Source: an uncultured Spirochaetaceae bacterium
Lineage (GTDB): Bacteria > Spirochaetota > Spirochaetia > Sphaerochaetales > Sphaerochaetaceae
Reading direction: 5' to 3'
NCBI GenBank assembly: GCA_944388955.1
Contig: CALXKJ010000017.1
Coordinates: forward strand, 1-52,505
DNA: 52,505 bases
Part shown: in pieces, positions 15,968 through 23,142 of the stretch
Position numbering within the stretch: position 1 is the stretch's first letter
How the letters are laid out: each line of letters begins with the position of its first letter
Translations under genes and position numbers: made by a program
The notes under the pieces: model-generated
Told to the model about the DNA's origin: nothing
The model's database searches: none
The model's input: the letters and a program-made list of their open reading frames with translations, nothing else

Positions 15968-18148
15968 TCAGGATGCCGCTTCAAGCGATCTCTTCGAGAA
16001 GACTTTCTGGCTCTTGTACGGGTCTGGACGGAAGAGCAGATAAAGCATAACTGCAAGAAGGATTATGGCAACTGCAGAGCCGATTCCGAAGCCACCACCA
16101 ACGAAGAGCATTCCAATCTGATAGACAATGAGTGTCACTACATAGGCGAAGATATTCTGGAATGCGATTGCCGCCCAGAACCACCTCCTTGACTGGAGCT
16201 GCTGAGCCATCGTAGCGATAGCCGCGAGGCATGGAGAATCAAGAAGGTTGAACATCAGGAATGCAAATGCCGAGAGCGCTGTCGGGAACCATGAGCCGAT
16301 TACAGAAGCAACAGCGATTGTATCCTCTGCTGACTCCTCTGCTACGTTTGCGAGTACTCCCATTGTAGAGACTATCGCTTCCTTTGCAGTGAAACCAGAA
16401 AGGGATGCTGCAACTGGCTGCCAGCTTCCGAATCCAAGAGGAGCGAAAATCGGTGCAATTACACTGCCGATTGCGGCAAGAAGGCTTTCGGATGAGCTCT
16501 CAACCATGCCGAATCCATCCTGACCGAATCCGAAACTGGAGAGGAACCACATGACGACACACGCAAGGAAAAGTATGGTACCAGCTTTGATGATAAAGCC
16601 CTTAAGTCTATCCCACACATGAAGAAGCACAGTTCTCGGTGATGGTATATGATAGCTCGGAAGCTCCATTACAAATGGTGCAGGCTTTCCAGAGAATGGT
16701 TTCGTCTTCTTGAGTATGATTGCAGACACCAGCACTGCCGCGATGCCAACAAAATACATAGTCGGAGCAACCCATGCCGATGGCTCATAGCCAGTAACAG
16801 CTCCGGCGATGACTCCAGCCATAAGCGCGATTACAGGCAGCTTAGCACCGCAAGGAACGAAAGTCGCTGTCATGATTGTCAGCCTTCTGTCATTGTCCTG
16901 CTCGATAGTGCGGGATGCCATGATGCCAGGAATTCCGCATCCTGATGAGATAAGAAGAGGAATAAAGCTCTTTCCTGAAAGGCCGAAATGACGGAACACC
17001 CTATCCATGACGAATGCGATTCTCACCATGTAACCACAATCCTCAAGAATGGACAGGAAGAGGAAGAGAATCGCCATCTGCGGCACAAAGCCGAGAACAG
17101 CGACAAGGCCACCGACGATACCATCGACAACAAGGCTTGTGACCATATCCCCAGCACCGATAGCAGCAAGACCAGAGGTAAAGAGCCCTGCAACCCAGCC
17201 GCCGAATGTATCATTCGTCCAGTCAGTAACCCATGTTCCGATTGTCGTTACAGATATGTAGTAAACAACGAACATCACAGCAATGAAGATAGGGATACCG
17301 AGAATCCTGTTTGTGACTACCCTGTCGATTCTATCTGATACAGATTCCTTCGCGCCTTTCTTCTGCACAGTCGTCTTTACGATTTTCTGTATATATTTAT
17401 AGCGCTCATCTGTGATAATCGATTCCATTGAATCGTCATGGATGCTTTCAATCGCAGTCCTTCTCTCTGCCGCTGTTTTCCTGGCAAGCGAAGACAAGGA
17501 AAGCTCCTCCATCACTTTGCTATCATTCTCGAGGACTTTCACCGAATACCATCTTCTCTTGTTCTCGCTTATTGATGTGAGCTCATCAGCTATCGATGCT
17601 ACAGCTTCCTCTATTTCCTTTGAGAAGATTTCACCAGGCTTCTTCACATCTTTCTTCATCGCTGTCTTCACAGCCGTTTCTATCACATCCCCAAGTCCTG
17701 TCTTCTTGAGGGCTGAAGTCTCAACAACCGGGCAGCCAAGAAGCATCGAAAGCCTTGATGTGTCAATTCTAAGACCTCTTTTCTCAAGGAGGTCAGACAT
17801 ATTGAGTGCTATGACAACAGGAACACCTGTCTCGATAAGCTGTGTCGTAAGATAGAGATTCCTCTCGATATTAGTCGCATCAACAAGATCGATGATTACA
17901 TCCGGATTCTCCTTGAGGATGTAATCACGGCTGACGACTTCCTCAAGCGTATATGGAGAGAGCGAGTAAATGCCAGGGAGGTCTGTGACGATTATCTCCC
18001 CATGCCTCTTATCGCGGAGCTTGCCTTCCTTTTTCTCAACAGTAACACCAGGCCAGTTACCGACATACTGATTAGCGCCAGTAAGCGCGTTGAACATCGT
18101 TGTCTTTCCGCAATTGGGGTTTCCTGCAAGTGCTATTCTGATGCTCAT
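15968..18148 (-). CDS. feoB: Ferrous iron transporter FeoB
   Basis: FeoB is the inner-membrane Fe(II) transporter with an N-terminal GTPase. The 726-residue protein has G1 GNPNCGKTT (residues 9-17), a G3 DLPG motif and the NMSD-type G4 in the first ~170 residues, a helical GDI-like region, then two nucleoside-recognition (Gate) membrane blocks with conserved GCGIPGIMASR and CGAKLPV segments. The start follows a GAGG site and lies seven bases after feoA. It is full length. It is expected to work under anoxic, iron-limited conditions, fitting the DtxR-type control seen upstream. Confidence 0.98.
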   Translation of the reverse strand: MSIRIALAGNPNCGKTTMFNALTGANQYVGNWPGVTVEKKEGKLRDKRHGEIIVTDLPGIYSLSPYTLEEVVSRDYILKENPDVIIDLVDATNIERNLYLTTQLIETGVPVVIALNMSDLLEKRGLRIDTSRLSMLLGCPVVETSALKKTGLGDVIETAVKTAMKKDVKKPGEIFSKEIEEAVASIADELTSISENKRRWYSVKVLENDSKVMEELSLSSLARKTAAERRTAIESIHDDSMESIITDERYKYIQKIVKTTVQKKGAKESVSDRIDRVVTNRILGIPIFIAVMFVVYYISVTTIGTWVTDWTNDTFGGWVAGLFTSGLAAIGAGDMVTSLVVDGIVGGLVAVLGFVPQMAILFLFLSILEDCGYMVRIAFVMDRVFRHFGLSGKSFIPLLISSGCGIPGIMASRTIEQDNDRRLTIMTATFVPCGAKLPVIALMAGVIAGAVTGYEPSAWVAPTMYFVGIAAVLVSAIILKKTKPFSGKPAPFVMELPSYHIPSPRTVLLHVWDRLKGFIIKAGTILFLACVVMWFLSSFGFGQDGFGMVESSSESLLAAIGSVIAPIFAPLGFGSWQPVAASLSGFTAKEAIVSTMGVLANVAEESAEDTIAVASVIGSWFPTALSAFAFLMFNLLDSPCLAAIATMAQQLQSRRWFWAAIAFQNIFAYVVTLIVYQIGMLFVGGGFGIGSAVAIILLAVMLYLLFRPDPYKSQKVFSKRSLEAAS

Positions 18149-18155
18149 ATCTACC

Positions 18156-18374
18156 TCACTTCACTATGACGCATGCTGCATCATTCTTTCTTACACTCAG
18201 CTCATAACCGCGTACGGTTATCTCCACAGGATCGCCAAGGGGTGCAACCTTACGGATGTATAGCTCCGTCCCCTTTGTTATCCCCATATCCATGATGCGG
18301 CGCTTGTACGCACCATCTCCCTCAATCTTCTGCACGATTACAGTGCTTCCGATCTGAGCTTCTCCAAGAGTCAT
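18156..18374 (-). CDS. feoA: FeoA-type SH3-like protein, copy 1
   Basis: This 72-residue protein has the FeoA fold pattern: GEAQIGSTVIVQKI, then R-RIMDMGITKGTELYI, and a C-terminal VRKNDAACVIV strand. FeoA proteins bind the cytoplasmic face of FeoB and modulate transport. A strong AAGGAGG site precedes the ATG. It lies directly before feoB and after a second FeoA gene. Copies in tandem are common in spirochaetes and Firmicutes. Confidence 0.93.
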   Translation of the reverse strand: MTLGEAQIGSTVIVQKIEGDGAYKRRIMDMGITKGTELYIRKVAPLGDPVEITVRGYELSVRKNDAACVIVK

Positions 18375-18392
18375 ATATCCTCCTTGGGCTGG

Positions 18393-18602
18393 TCACACAT
18401 AGATGTGTGAAGCCATCTCCCTATTCAGTGCAATCCTTGATTCCATGATGCCGACGATGACATCACCACCTATTTCGGAAAGAACCCTGACTTCCCTTCC
18501 CTCTGTGAATCCAAGATTCTCAAGATACCTCCGAGTATCCCCAGATCCGCTGATTCTGACGATTTTCCCAGATTTACCGCTTGAAAGCATCGATATCGGC
18601 AT
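18393..18602 (-). CDS. feoA: FeoA-type SH3-like protein, copy 2 (first gene of operon)
   Basis: The 69-residue protein shows the FeoA signature: SGKSGKIVRISG, RRYLENLGFTEGREVRV and ESRIALNREMASHI(Y/V). The ATG at 18602 is preceded by GGAGGAG; a TTG one codon earlier is less likely. It is the first gene after the operator-containing promoter. Sequence identity to the other FeoA is modest, so the two copies may have different roles, such as homodimer versus heterodimer formation at FeoB. Confidence 0.92.
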   Translation of the reverse strand: MPISMLSSGKSGKIVRISGSGDTRRYLENLGFTEGREVRVLSEIGGDVIVGIMESRIALNREMASHIYV

Positions 18603-18631
18603 CAAAACTCCTCCAATACAGGTAGCTATCG

Positions 18632-18666
18632 CTAACCGAGGTTAGTTTATGCTAATTAAAGTTAGC
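18632..18666. promoter_or_regulatory. Tandem DtxR/IdeR-like operators over the feo promoter
   Basis: Two inverted repeats lie side by side: CTAACC-GA-GGTTAG (18632-18645) and GCTAA-N6-TTAGC (18651-18666). Their half-sites resemble the TTAG/CTAA halves of DtxR/IdeR boxes. They cover the spacer and -10 region, so binding of a metal-loaded repressor would block transcription. The divergent neighbouring gene encodes a DtxR-family protein, the obvious candidate ligand. Confidence 0.65.
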
Positions 18667-18672
18667 AGTCAA
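18644..18672 (-). promoter_or_regulatory. Promoter of the feo operon
   Basis: On the minus strand -35 TTGACT (18667-18672) and -10 TAAACT (18644-18649) are spaced by exactly 17 bases. The spacer is almost completely occupied by the inverted repeat GCTAA...TTAGC (18651-18666). A second palindrome overlaps the end of the -10 box and the start site. Confidence 0.75.
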
Positions 18673-18699
18673 CAACCTGAGGCAAAAATGAAACATATT

Positions 18700-18728
18700 T
18701 TCACTTCATGGGGAATGTCTTGTATAAT
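18700..18728 (+). promoter_or_regulatory. Promoter of the DtxR-family regulator gene
   Basis: TTCACT and a perfect TATAAT are spaced by 17 bases. The predicted start coincides with the ATG at 18736, so the mRNA may be leaderless; no Shine-Dalgarno is present before that ATG. Confidence 0.6.
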
Positions 18729-18735
18729 GCTTTCC

Positions 18736-19116
18736 ATGAACATGCATGAATCTGGGGAAATGTATCTTGAAACAATTCTGAGGCTATCTGAGAAAAGCGA
18801 CCTCGTAAGATCCATAGATGTCGCAGATGCGATGGGTTTCTCAAAACCTTCTATAAGCAGGGCAATGAAGAATCTCAGGGAAGACGGTTATATAGAAATC
18901 AATCCGGTAACAGGGCATATAACGCTTCTTGATAAAGGCAGGCTTGTTGCAGAGACTATCTATGAACGCCATAAAGTGCTCTCAAGATGCCTGGAGCTTT
19001 TAGGCGTGCCGGCAGCAACTGCTGAAGATGACGCGTGCAGAATCGAGCATGTCATTTCAGAAGAGACATTCGCTGCGCTCAAGGAGCATCTGAAAAAATA
19101 TTCTGATAAGCAATGA
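18736..19116 (+). CDS. DtxR-family metal-dependent transcriptional regulator
   Basis: The 126-residue product has the DtxR/MntR winged-helix start (ESGEMYLETILRLSE), then a recognition-helix segment AMGFSKPSISRAMKNL and the wing GYIEINPVTGHITLLDKG. The dimerisation helix follows with the metal-ligand-rich ERHKVLSRCL and a late CRIEHVISEET. The SH3 domain is absent, as in MntR-type members. It is divergent from the feo operon and is probably its Fe(II) or Mn(II)-responsive repressor. I placed the start at 18736 because family members start near this point and a promoter lies immediately before it; upstream ATG codons in frame are possible. Confidence 0.9.
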   Translation: MNMHESGEMYLETILRLSEKSDLVRSIDVADAMGFSKPSISRAMKNLREDGYIEINPVTGHITLLDKGRLVAETIYERHKVLSRCLELLGVPAATAEDDACRIEHVISEETFAALKEHLKKYSDKQ

Positions 19117-19140
19117 GACCTGCCGAAGCAGGTCCCATTG
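19111..19140. terminator. Hairpin between convergent dtxR-type and sigma-factor genes
   Basis: CAATG-A-GACCTGC, loop CGAA, GCAGGTC-C-CATTG forms a long stem spanning the regulator's stop codon and ending one base before the sigma-factor stop. T-tracts are weak, so it may act as a bidirectional terminator or an mRNA 3' stabiliser. Confidence 0.6.
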
Positions 19141-19141
19141 T

Positions 19142-20017
19142 TCATGCTATATTGTAAGCAGATATATCCTTTTCCTGAGAAACGGCCCTGAGTCTTTCCA
19201 AAGCCCTCTTCTCAATCTGCCTGATTCTCTCTTTCGTGAGACCGTAGACATCCCCTATTTCCTTGAGAGACATCGGCTCTTCACCATCGAGACCGAAGCG
19301 CCTTGTGATGATATCACGCTCCTTGTCTGAAAGCACAGTAAGAAGCGCTCTGACATCGCTCTTCAAAGATGAATCCACCACCTGATTCTCAGGACCATCC
19401 GCATCATCTTCAATGAAGTCTCCGAATGTCGTATCGCTTTCCTCTCCCTTCTTTATAGGACTATCAAAGGAAACCATCTCATGGCTTACACTCAGAAGGT
19501 TGTTTATAAGAGCCTTATCAAGTCCTGTCATCTCTGCAATATCATCAACTGAAGGATCGGATGTCTCCTTGTCGTGCATTATCGCTTTCTGCGCTTTCTG
19601 AATCTGCATGAGCTCATTCGTGCGATTGAGAGGAAGCCTTACTGCCCTTCCTTTTTCGGAAAGAGCCTTCATGATAGACTGCCTGATCCACCATACGGCG
19701 TATGAGATGAAGTGATAGCCTTTCTCTGGCTCGAATTTATCAAGAGCTGTTATCAGCCCGATATTCCCTTCATTTATCAGATCGGAAAGCGGAAGTCCCT
19801 GTCCGCGGAATTTCTTCGCAACTGAAACAACAAATCTGAGATTCGCGTTCAGAAGTTTCTCGCGGGCTTTCCTGTCGCCGCTTTTGGCTTTCACCGCAAG
19901 CTCATACTCTTCATCATGAGAGATAAGGGGTATCCTGTTTATTTCCCTGAGATAGATTGAGAGAACTTCATTGTCGTTTTCCATCATCTCCGGTACTGCG
20001 TTGGTAATCTCTTCCAT
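19142..20017 (-). CDS. RNA polymerase sigma factor, RpoS/RpoD-like (group 2)
   Basis: The 291-residue protein has sigma-70 regions 1.2 (SIYLREINRIPLI), 2 (NLRFVVSVAKKF, DLINEGNIGL, YAVWWIRQSI), 3 and 4 (GLTKERIRQIEKRALERL), and lacks the long region 1.1 and non-conserved insert of primary RpoD. This layout matches group 2 factors such as RpoS. The ATG follows GGAGG. Its upstream region carries a strong sigma-54 -24/-12 element, a cascade known from the Borrelia RpoN-RpoS pathway. An NtrC-type activator and kinase lie 3-5 kb away. It probably directs a stress, growth-phase or envelope regulon. Assignment as RpoS orthologue is inference from size and promoter type. Confidence 0.92.
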   Translation of the reverse strand: MEEITNAVPEMMENDNEVLSIYLREINRIPLISHDEEYELAVKAKSGDRKAREKLLNANLRFVVSVAKKFRGQGLPLSDLINEGNIGLITALDKFEPEKGYHFISYAVWWIRQSIMKALSEKGRAVRLPLNRTNELMQIQKAQKAIMHDKETSDPSVDDIAEMTGLDKALINNLLSVSHEMVSFDSPIKKGEESDTTFGDFIEDDADGPENQVVDSSLKSDVRALLTVLSDKERDIITRRFGLDGEEPMSLKEIGDVYGLTKERIRQIEKRALERLRAVSQEKDISAYNIA

Positions 20018-20060
20018 TTTGGTATCCTCCTACCTTTCATTGCTGAGTTACAACTTATTA

Positions 20061-20077
20061 TGCAGAAAGCGTGCCAA
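20061..20077 (-). promoter_or_regulatory. Sigma-54 (-24/-12) promoter of the sigma-factor gene
   Basis: The minus strand reads TTGGCAC-GCTTT-CTGCA. The invariant GG and GC dinucleotides have the correct spacing, and it matches the consensus TGGCAC-N5-TTGC except for one C at the first T of the -12 box. The predicted start is near 20050, about 33 bases before the ATG, with an AGGAGG ribosome site between. Confidence 0.75.
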
Positions 20078-20140
20078 ATCAGGATAAAATTTCTATTTCT
20101 TTTATTTACAATGAATTAATACAATCCTCTTTTATGAAGA

Positions 20141-20169
20141 GAATAATAAAAATGGGTCACAATGACCCA
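20141..20169 (-). terminator. Terminator of the 125-codon hypothetical gene
   Basis: On the minus strand TGGGTCA, loop TTG, TGACCCA is followed by TTTTTATTATT, a strong intrinsic terminator about 40 bases after the hypothetical gene's stop. The same dyad may also serve as an upstream activator site. Confidence 0.7.
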
Positions 20170-20208
20170 ATGATTATCAATATCGCCTTAAGTGGGTCAA
20201 AAAGACCA
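20153..20208. promoter_or_regulatory. Phased dyads, possible enhancer sites for an NtrC-type activator
   Basis: Two dyads of form GGTC-N5-GACC are centred near 20161 (in a perfect TGGGTCA-CAA-TGACCCA) and 20201, exactly 40 bases apart. This puts them about 110 and 150 bases upstream of the predicted sigma-54 start. A weaker third copy, GGTC-N5-GCCA, is centred near 20241, inside the next gene. The first dyad also works as a terminator hairpin, so its role is ambiguous. Confidence 0.5.
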
Positions 20209-20586
20209 TCAAAGATAACAGGAATCCTCATCCGGGTCAGATTGCCACGGAAAGCATATCCTCACAGATTCAAGAAGATTGCGGCGTCCATCACCCGTTA
20301 TGTTAAATGGCGATGCGTCAAGAGAGCTGATGAACGAATCATACGCATCCTTTATCAGATCTGAAATCATATCGCCTTCCGGCAAGGAAAGCGTGAAAAC
20401 TGGCTTGGAGCGTAAATACACTGCCAGCTGATAACGATAGAATGAGACGAATTCGAGCGTAATCTCAGTTATATGGAGACGGCGAAGGAATACCTCTGCA
20501 TATTCGTTAAATGCAGTTTCGTATGATGCATTCCTCGCGGCTTTGCCAGCCTCCTTATATAAGACAAGACTCATCGTTTCATCCAT
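20209..20586 (-). CDS. Hypothetical protein
   Basis: The 125-residue protein is mostly alpha-helical in appearance and acidic toward the C-terminus, with no signal peptide or membrane segment and no motif that I recognise. A GAGG site six bases before the ATG and a strong terminator after the stop support a real gene. It lies between the sigma factor and groES. Its 3' end overlaps a weak copy of the phased dyad upstream of the sigma-54 promoter. Confidence 0.72.
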   Translation of the reverse strand: MDETMSLVLYKEAGKAARNASYETAFNEYAEVFLRRLHITEITLEFVSFYRYQLAVYLRSKPVFTLSLPEGDMISDLIKDAYDSFISSLDASPFNITGDGRRNLLESVRICFPWQSDPDEDSCYL

Positions 20587-20674
20587 ATAACGCCTCTATG
20601 TAGTCTGAATATAATAAAGATGGAGAAAAAGAGAAGAGCAGTTTCATAACTTTTGCATCTTTTCTTCTAATCAC

Positions 20675-20703
20675 TTGCCGTCTGACGGATACATTTGTAT
20701 ATT
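20675..20703 (+). promoter_or_regulatory. Candidate promoter of groES
   Basis: TTGCCG, a 17-base spacer and TATATT lie about 45 bases before the groES ATG. The short dyad CCGTC-T-GACGG overlaps the -35 box. The CIRCE operator (TTAGCACTC-N9-GAGTGCTAA) is not present, so HrcA control is not indicated. Confidence 0.5.
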
Positions 20704-20749
20704 TCATGATGGTCAGAAGGCCTAATAACAGTATTTACGAGGTGATACC

Positions 20750-21013
20750 ATGAAGATTATTCCGCTTGGAGACAGAGTTCTTGTTAAGGCAAAGGAAGTC
20801 GAGGAGAAGACAGCATCTGGCATCTTCATTCCTCAGACAGCGCAGGAGAAAACACAGATAGCAACTGTCATGGCTGTAGGTGACGATGAGTCTATCAAAG
20901 TGAAGGCTGGACAGCAGATTCTCCACGACAAGTACGCTGGAACACAGATCAAGGACAATGGCGAGGATTACCTTATCCTCAACTATGCAGATATCCTTGC
21001 TGTAATCGAGTAA
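20750..21013 (+). CDS. groES: Co-chaperonin GroES
   Basis: The 87-residue protein has the full GroES pattern: IPLGDRVLVK, the mobile loop region with TASGIFIP, and a C-terminal DYLILNYADILAVIE strand. It forms the heptameric lid of GroEL and caps folding chambers in the cytoplasm. GAGGTG precedes the ATG and a strong terminator follows the stop, so it is a single-gene transcript. groEL is not adjacent, unlike in many bacteria, but separate groES and groEL loci are known in spirochaetes. Confidence 0.97.
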   Translation: MKIIPLGDRVLVKAKEVEEKTASGIFIPQTAQEKTQIATVMAVGDDESIKVKAGQQILHDKYAGTQIKDNGEDYLILNYADILAVIE

Positions 21014-21029
21014 GGAATGCTTATCCGAT

Positions 21030-21052
21030 AAAGGGCGCCGCGTGCGCCCTTT
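21030..21052. terminator. Terminator of groES, shared with the convergent helicase gene
   Basis: AAAGGGCGC, loop CGCGT, GCGCCCTTT form a GC-rich stem with a TTTCTTCG run on the plus strand. The minus-strand side also ends in A/T pairs, so it can serve both convergent genes. Confidence 0.85.
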
Positions 21053-21057
21053 CTTCG

Positions 21058-23142
21058 TCAGTAGAGAAACCTCTCGATTTTGTCGCCTATATTCGACAGT
21101 GCTGTATCCTCGGGGATATAACAATCCGGAAGCGATGAGATCATCATTCTTCCATAGCCTTTTCTGATAATGCGCCCATCGAGTATCAGGACAACTCCCC
21201 TATCGCTTTCAGTACGTATCAGACGTCCGATTCCCTGCTTCAGCCGCAGCGTCGCATCCGGAATTGTCATCTCAATGAACGGAGAGAGCCCCTGCTTTGT
21301 GAAATTATCAGACCGGGCTTTCACTATGGGTGTAGAGGGGACAGTGAATGGAAGCTTGACAATTATTACAAGGCGGAGTGTGTCCCCAGGGATATCAACA
21401 CCTTCCCAGAAGGATGATACAGCAAAAAGGGAGCTGTCCTTTTTCTCCCTGAATTCCGCGAGAAGCCGTGCTTTTGAAGCTCTCTCATCCTGCAGCATCA
21501 GCCCTTTGATTCTCTTCTGCAGCGGGAAGTAGACATCATTCATCATCTTCTTTGAAGTGAAGAGCACAAGCGCTCCGCCACCGCTGGCTTCAATCGCCTC
21601 TTCTATAGCCTCTGCGACATACGCTGTATATGACTCACTGCTCTCATTCGAGAACTGCGCCGCATCCTGAGGCAGAAGGAGAAGCAGATTCTTCCTGTAC
21701 TCGAAAGGAGATGGGAAAATACCTGAAAGCAGACGGCCATTCTCCTCAGACAGTCCTGAGCGCTTTTCGAAATATTCAAACGATGATGAGACTGTCAGCG
21801 TCGCGGATGAATAGATCATGGAATCGAGATGGGAAACTATGGCGCGCGAAAGCACGGGGCCTGTACTCATCGGAGCGATATGTATCTCAGGCTTTCCATC
21901 AGGTGAATCCTCGGAGTAAGGAATATACTGCTCCCAGAGAGAGAAACGCATGAATGTGCGGAGCGTATCTGCGTAATGCCTGAGTACAATGGCATAACGT
22001 TTTATAAGATCGACAAAGATCTCATTTGAATCGGAGGGCTTGTCATTATATCCAGACATGATGCCGTCGCTTATTGTATACATAAGCTCCGCCACCCCCT
22101 CGCCTTTCATTATCTCAGCAGAATGCTGTTCATAGAAAGAAGGGGTGAAAAGCACCTCGTTATCCTTTCCCCAGTGTGAAAGGATTGCCGTTAGCGTGCT
22201 GTCATATTCACCTATGAGCGTTCTCAGATGAGCAATCTGCTCTTTAGCCTTCTTGCCGCTTCCCCTCTTCTTCTCCTCCGTGGATAGGAAATCGAGGATG
22301 GAGGCAGAGCCGAAGCGCTTTTCCTTCCGAGTAAGGTAATCAAGTGTCTTAAGCACCCTATACGATGAGTAGACTTCTGAGAGGATGTCAGTTGCCTCGC
22401 TTTCAATATGATGAGCTTCATCGACGACACAAACTGAATATGAAGGAAGTATCGCATCGTCTGAATACTCAATCTCATCATCGTAGCGCGCTTTGGCATC
22501 AATGAGCAGCAGATGGTGATTTGTCACTATAAGATTGCTCTTCTGCGCTCTTCTCCTTGCATTGTAATAGAAGCACTCTTCGATATATGGGCAGCGATGC
22601 ATCAGGCAGTCCTTCTCGTCGGATGCGTATTGATAGAACATTTTCCCAACAGATGCGGAGGGAACAGATGAAGCATCTCCTGTGTCTGTTGATGCAACCC
22701 ATTCCTCAAAGCGTATCTCCTCAGGTGTCCGTACTTCCTTCAGAAGCCCTTTCTCATTCCTCGCTTCAGAGAAACGCCGGATGCAGAGATAATTGCTGCG
22801 CCCGAAGAGGATAGTCACCTCAATATCGGAAGAAAGGGCTTTCTCGATGATTGGGATATCTTTATCAAAAAGCTGTTTCTGCAGCGCGATTGTGCTTGTC
22901 GCGATAATAGCCCGCTTTGATTTATCACTATTGAGCATGGAAACAACAGGGACAAGATAGGCAAAACTCTTGCCTGTTCCTGTTCCTGCCTCGACTTCCG
23001 CGTGCCGTTTTTCCTTTATAGCCTTATCTATCAGAGAAGCCATCTCAACCTGACCGGAGCGATAGACATATGATGGAAGCTCGCTATCAAGAAGCCCGCC
23101 AGGCTCGAAAACAGACTCAATATCAGTCACTGTCCTCTCCAA
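21058..23142 (-). CDS. DinG/YoaA-type ATP-dependent DNA helicase
   Basis: This 694-residue XPD-like superfamily 2 helicase has Walker A EAGTGTGKS (51-59), a DEAH box (VVDEAHH, near 239) and C-terminal motif VI (QGIGRLIRTESDRG). Four cysteines between the first motifs (YLCIRR, then DC, HRC and EEC) fit a 4Fe-4S cluster as in DinG. These enzymes unwind 5'-3' and help resolve R-loops or damaged forks. The frame overlaps the NtrC-regulator gene by 20 bases. DinG and YoaA cannot be separated by eye, so no symbol is given. The protein looks intact. Confidence 0.92.
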   Translation of the reverse strand: MERTVTDIESVFEPGGLLDSELPSYVYRSGQVEMASLIDKAIKEKRHAEVEAGTGTGKSFAYLVPVVSMLNSDKSKRAIIATSTIALQKQLFDKDIPIIEKALSSDIEVTILFGRSNYLCIRRFSEARNEKGLLKEVRTPEEIRFEEWVASTDTGDASSVPSASVGKMFYQYASDEKDCLMHRCPYIEECFYYNARRRAQKSNLIVTNHHLLLIDAKARYDDEIEYSDDAILPSYSVCVVDEAHHIESEATDILSEVYSSYRVLKTLDYLTRKEKRFGSASILDFLSTEEKKRGSGKKAKEQIAHLRTLIGEYDSTLTAILSHWGKDNEVLFTPSFYEQHSAEIMKGEGVAELMYTISDGIMSGYNDKPSDSNEIFVDLIKRYAIVLRHYADTLRTFMRFSLWEQYIPYSEDSPDGKPEIHIAPMSTGPVLSRAIVSHLDSMIYSSATLTVSSSFEYFEKRSGLSEENGRLLSGIFPSPFEYRKNLLLLLPQDAAQFSNESSESYTAYVAEAIEEAIEASGGGALVLFTSKKMMNDVYFPLQKRIKGLMLQDERASKARLLAEFREKKDSSLFAVSSFWEGVDIPGDTLRLVIIVKLPFTVPSTPIVKARSDNFTKQGLSPFIEMTIPDATLRLKQGIGRLIRTESDRGVVLILDGRIIRKGYGRMMISSLPDCYIPEDTALSNIGDKIERFLY

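Noticed and set aside
20590-20749. Possible CIRCE/HrcA operator upstream of groES
   Set aside because: No TTAGCACTC-N9-GAGTGCTAA or near match is present; only a short CCGTC-T-GACGG dyad was seen.
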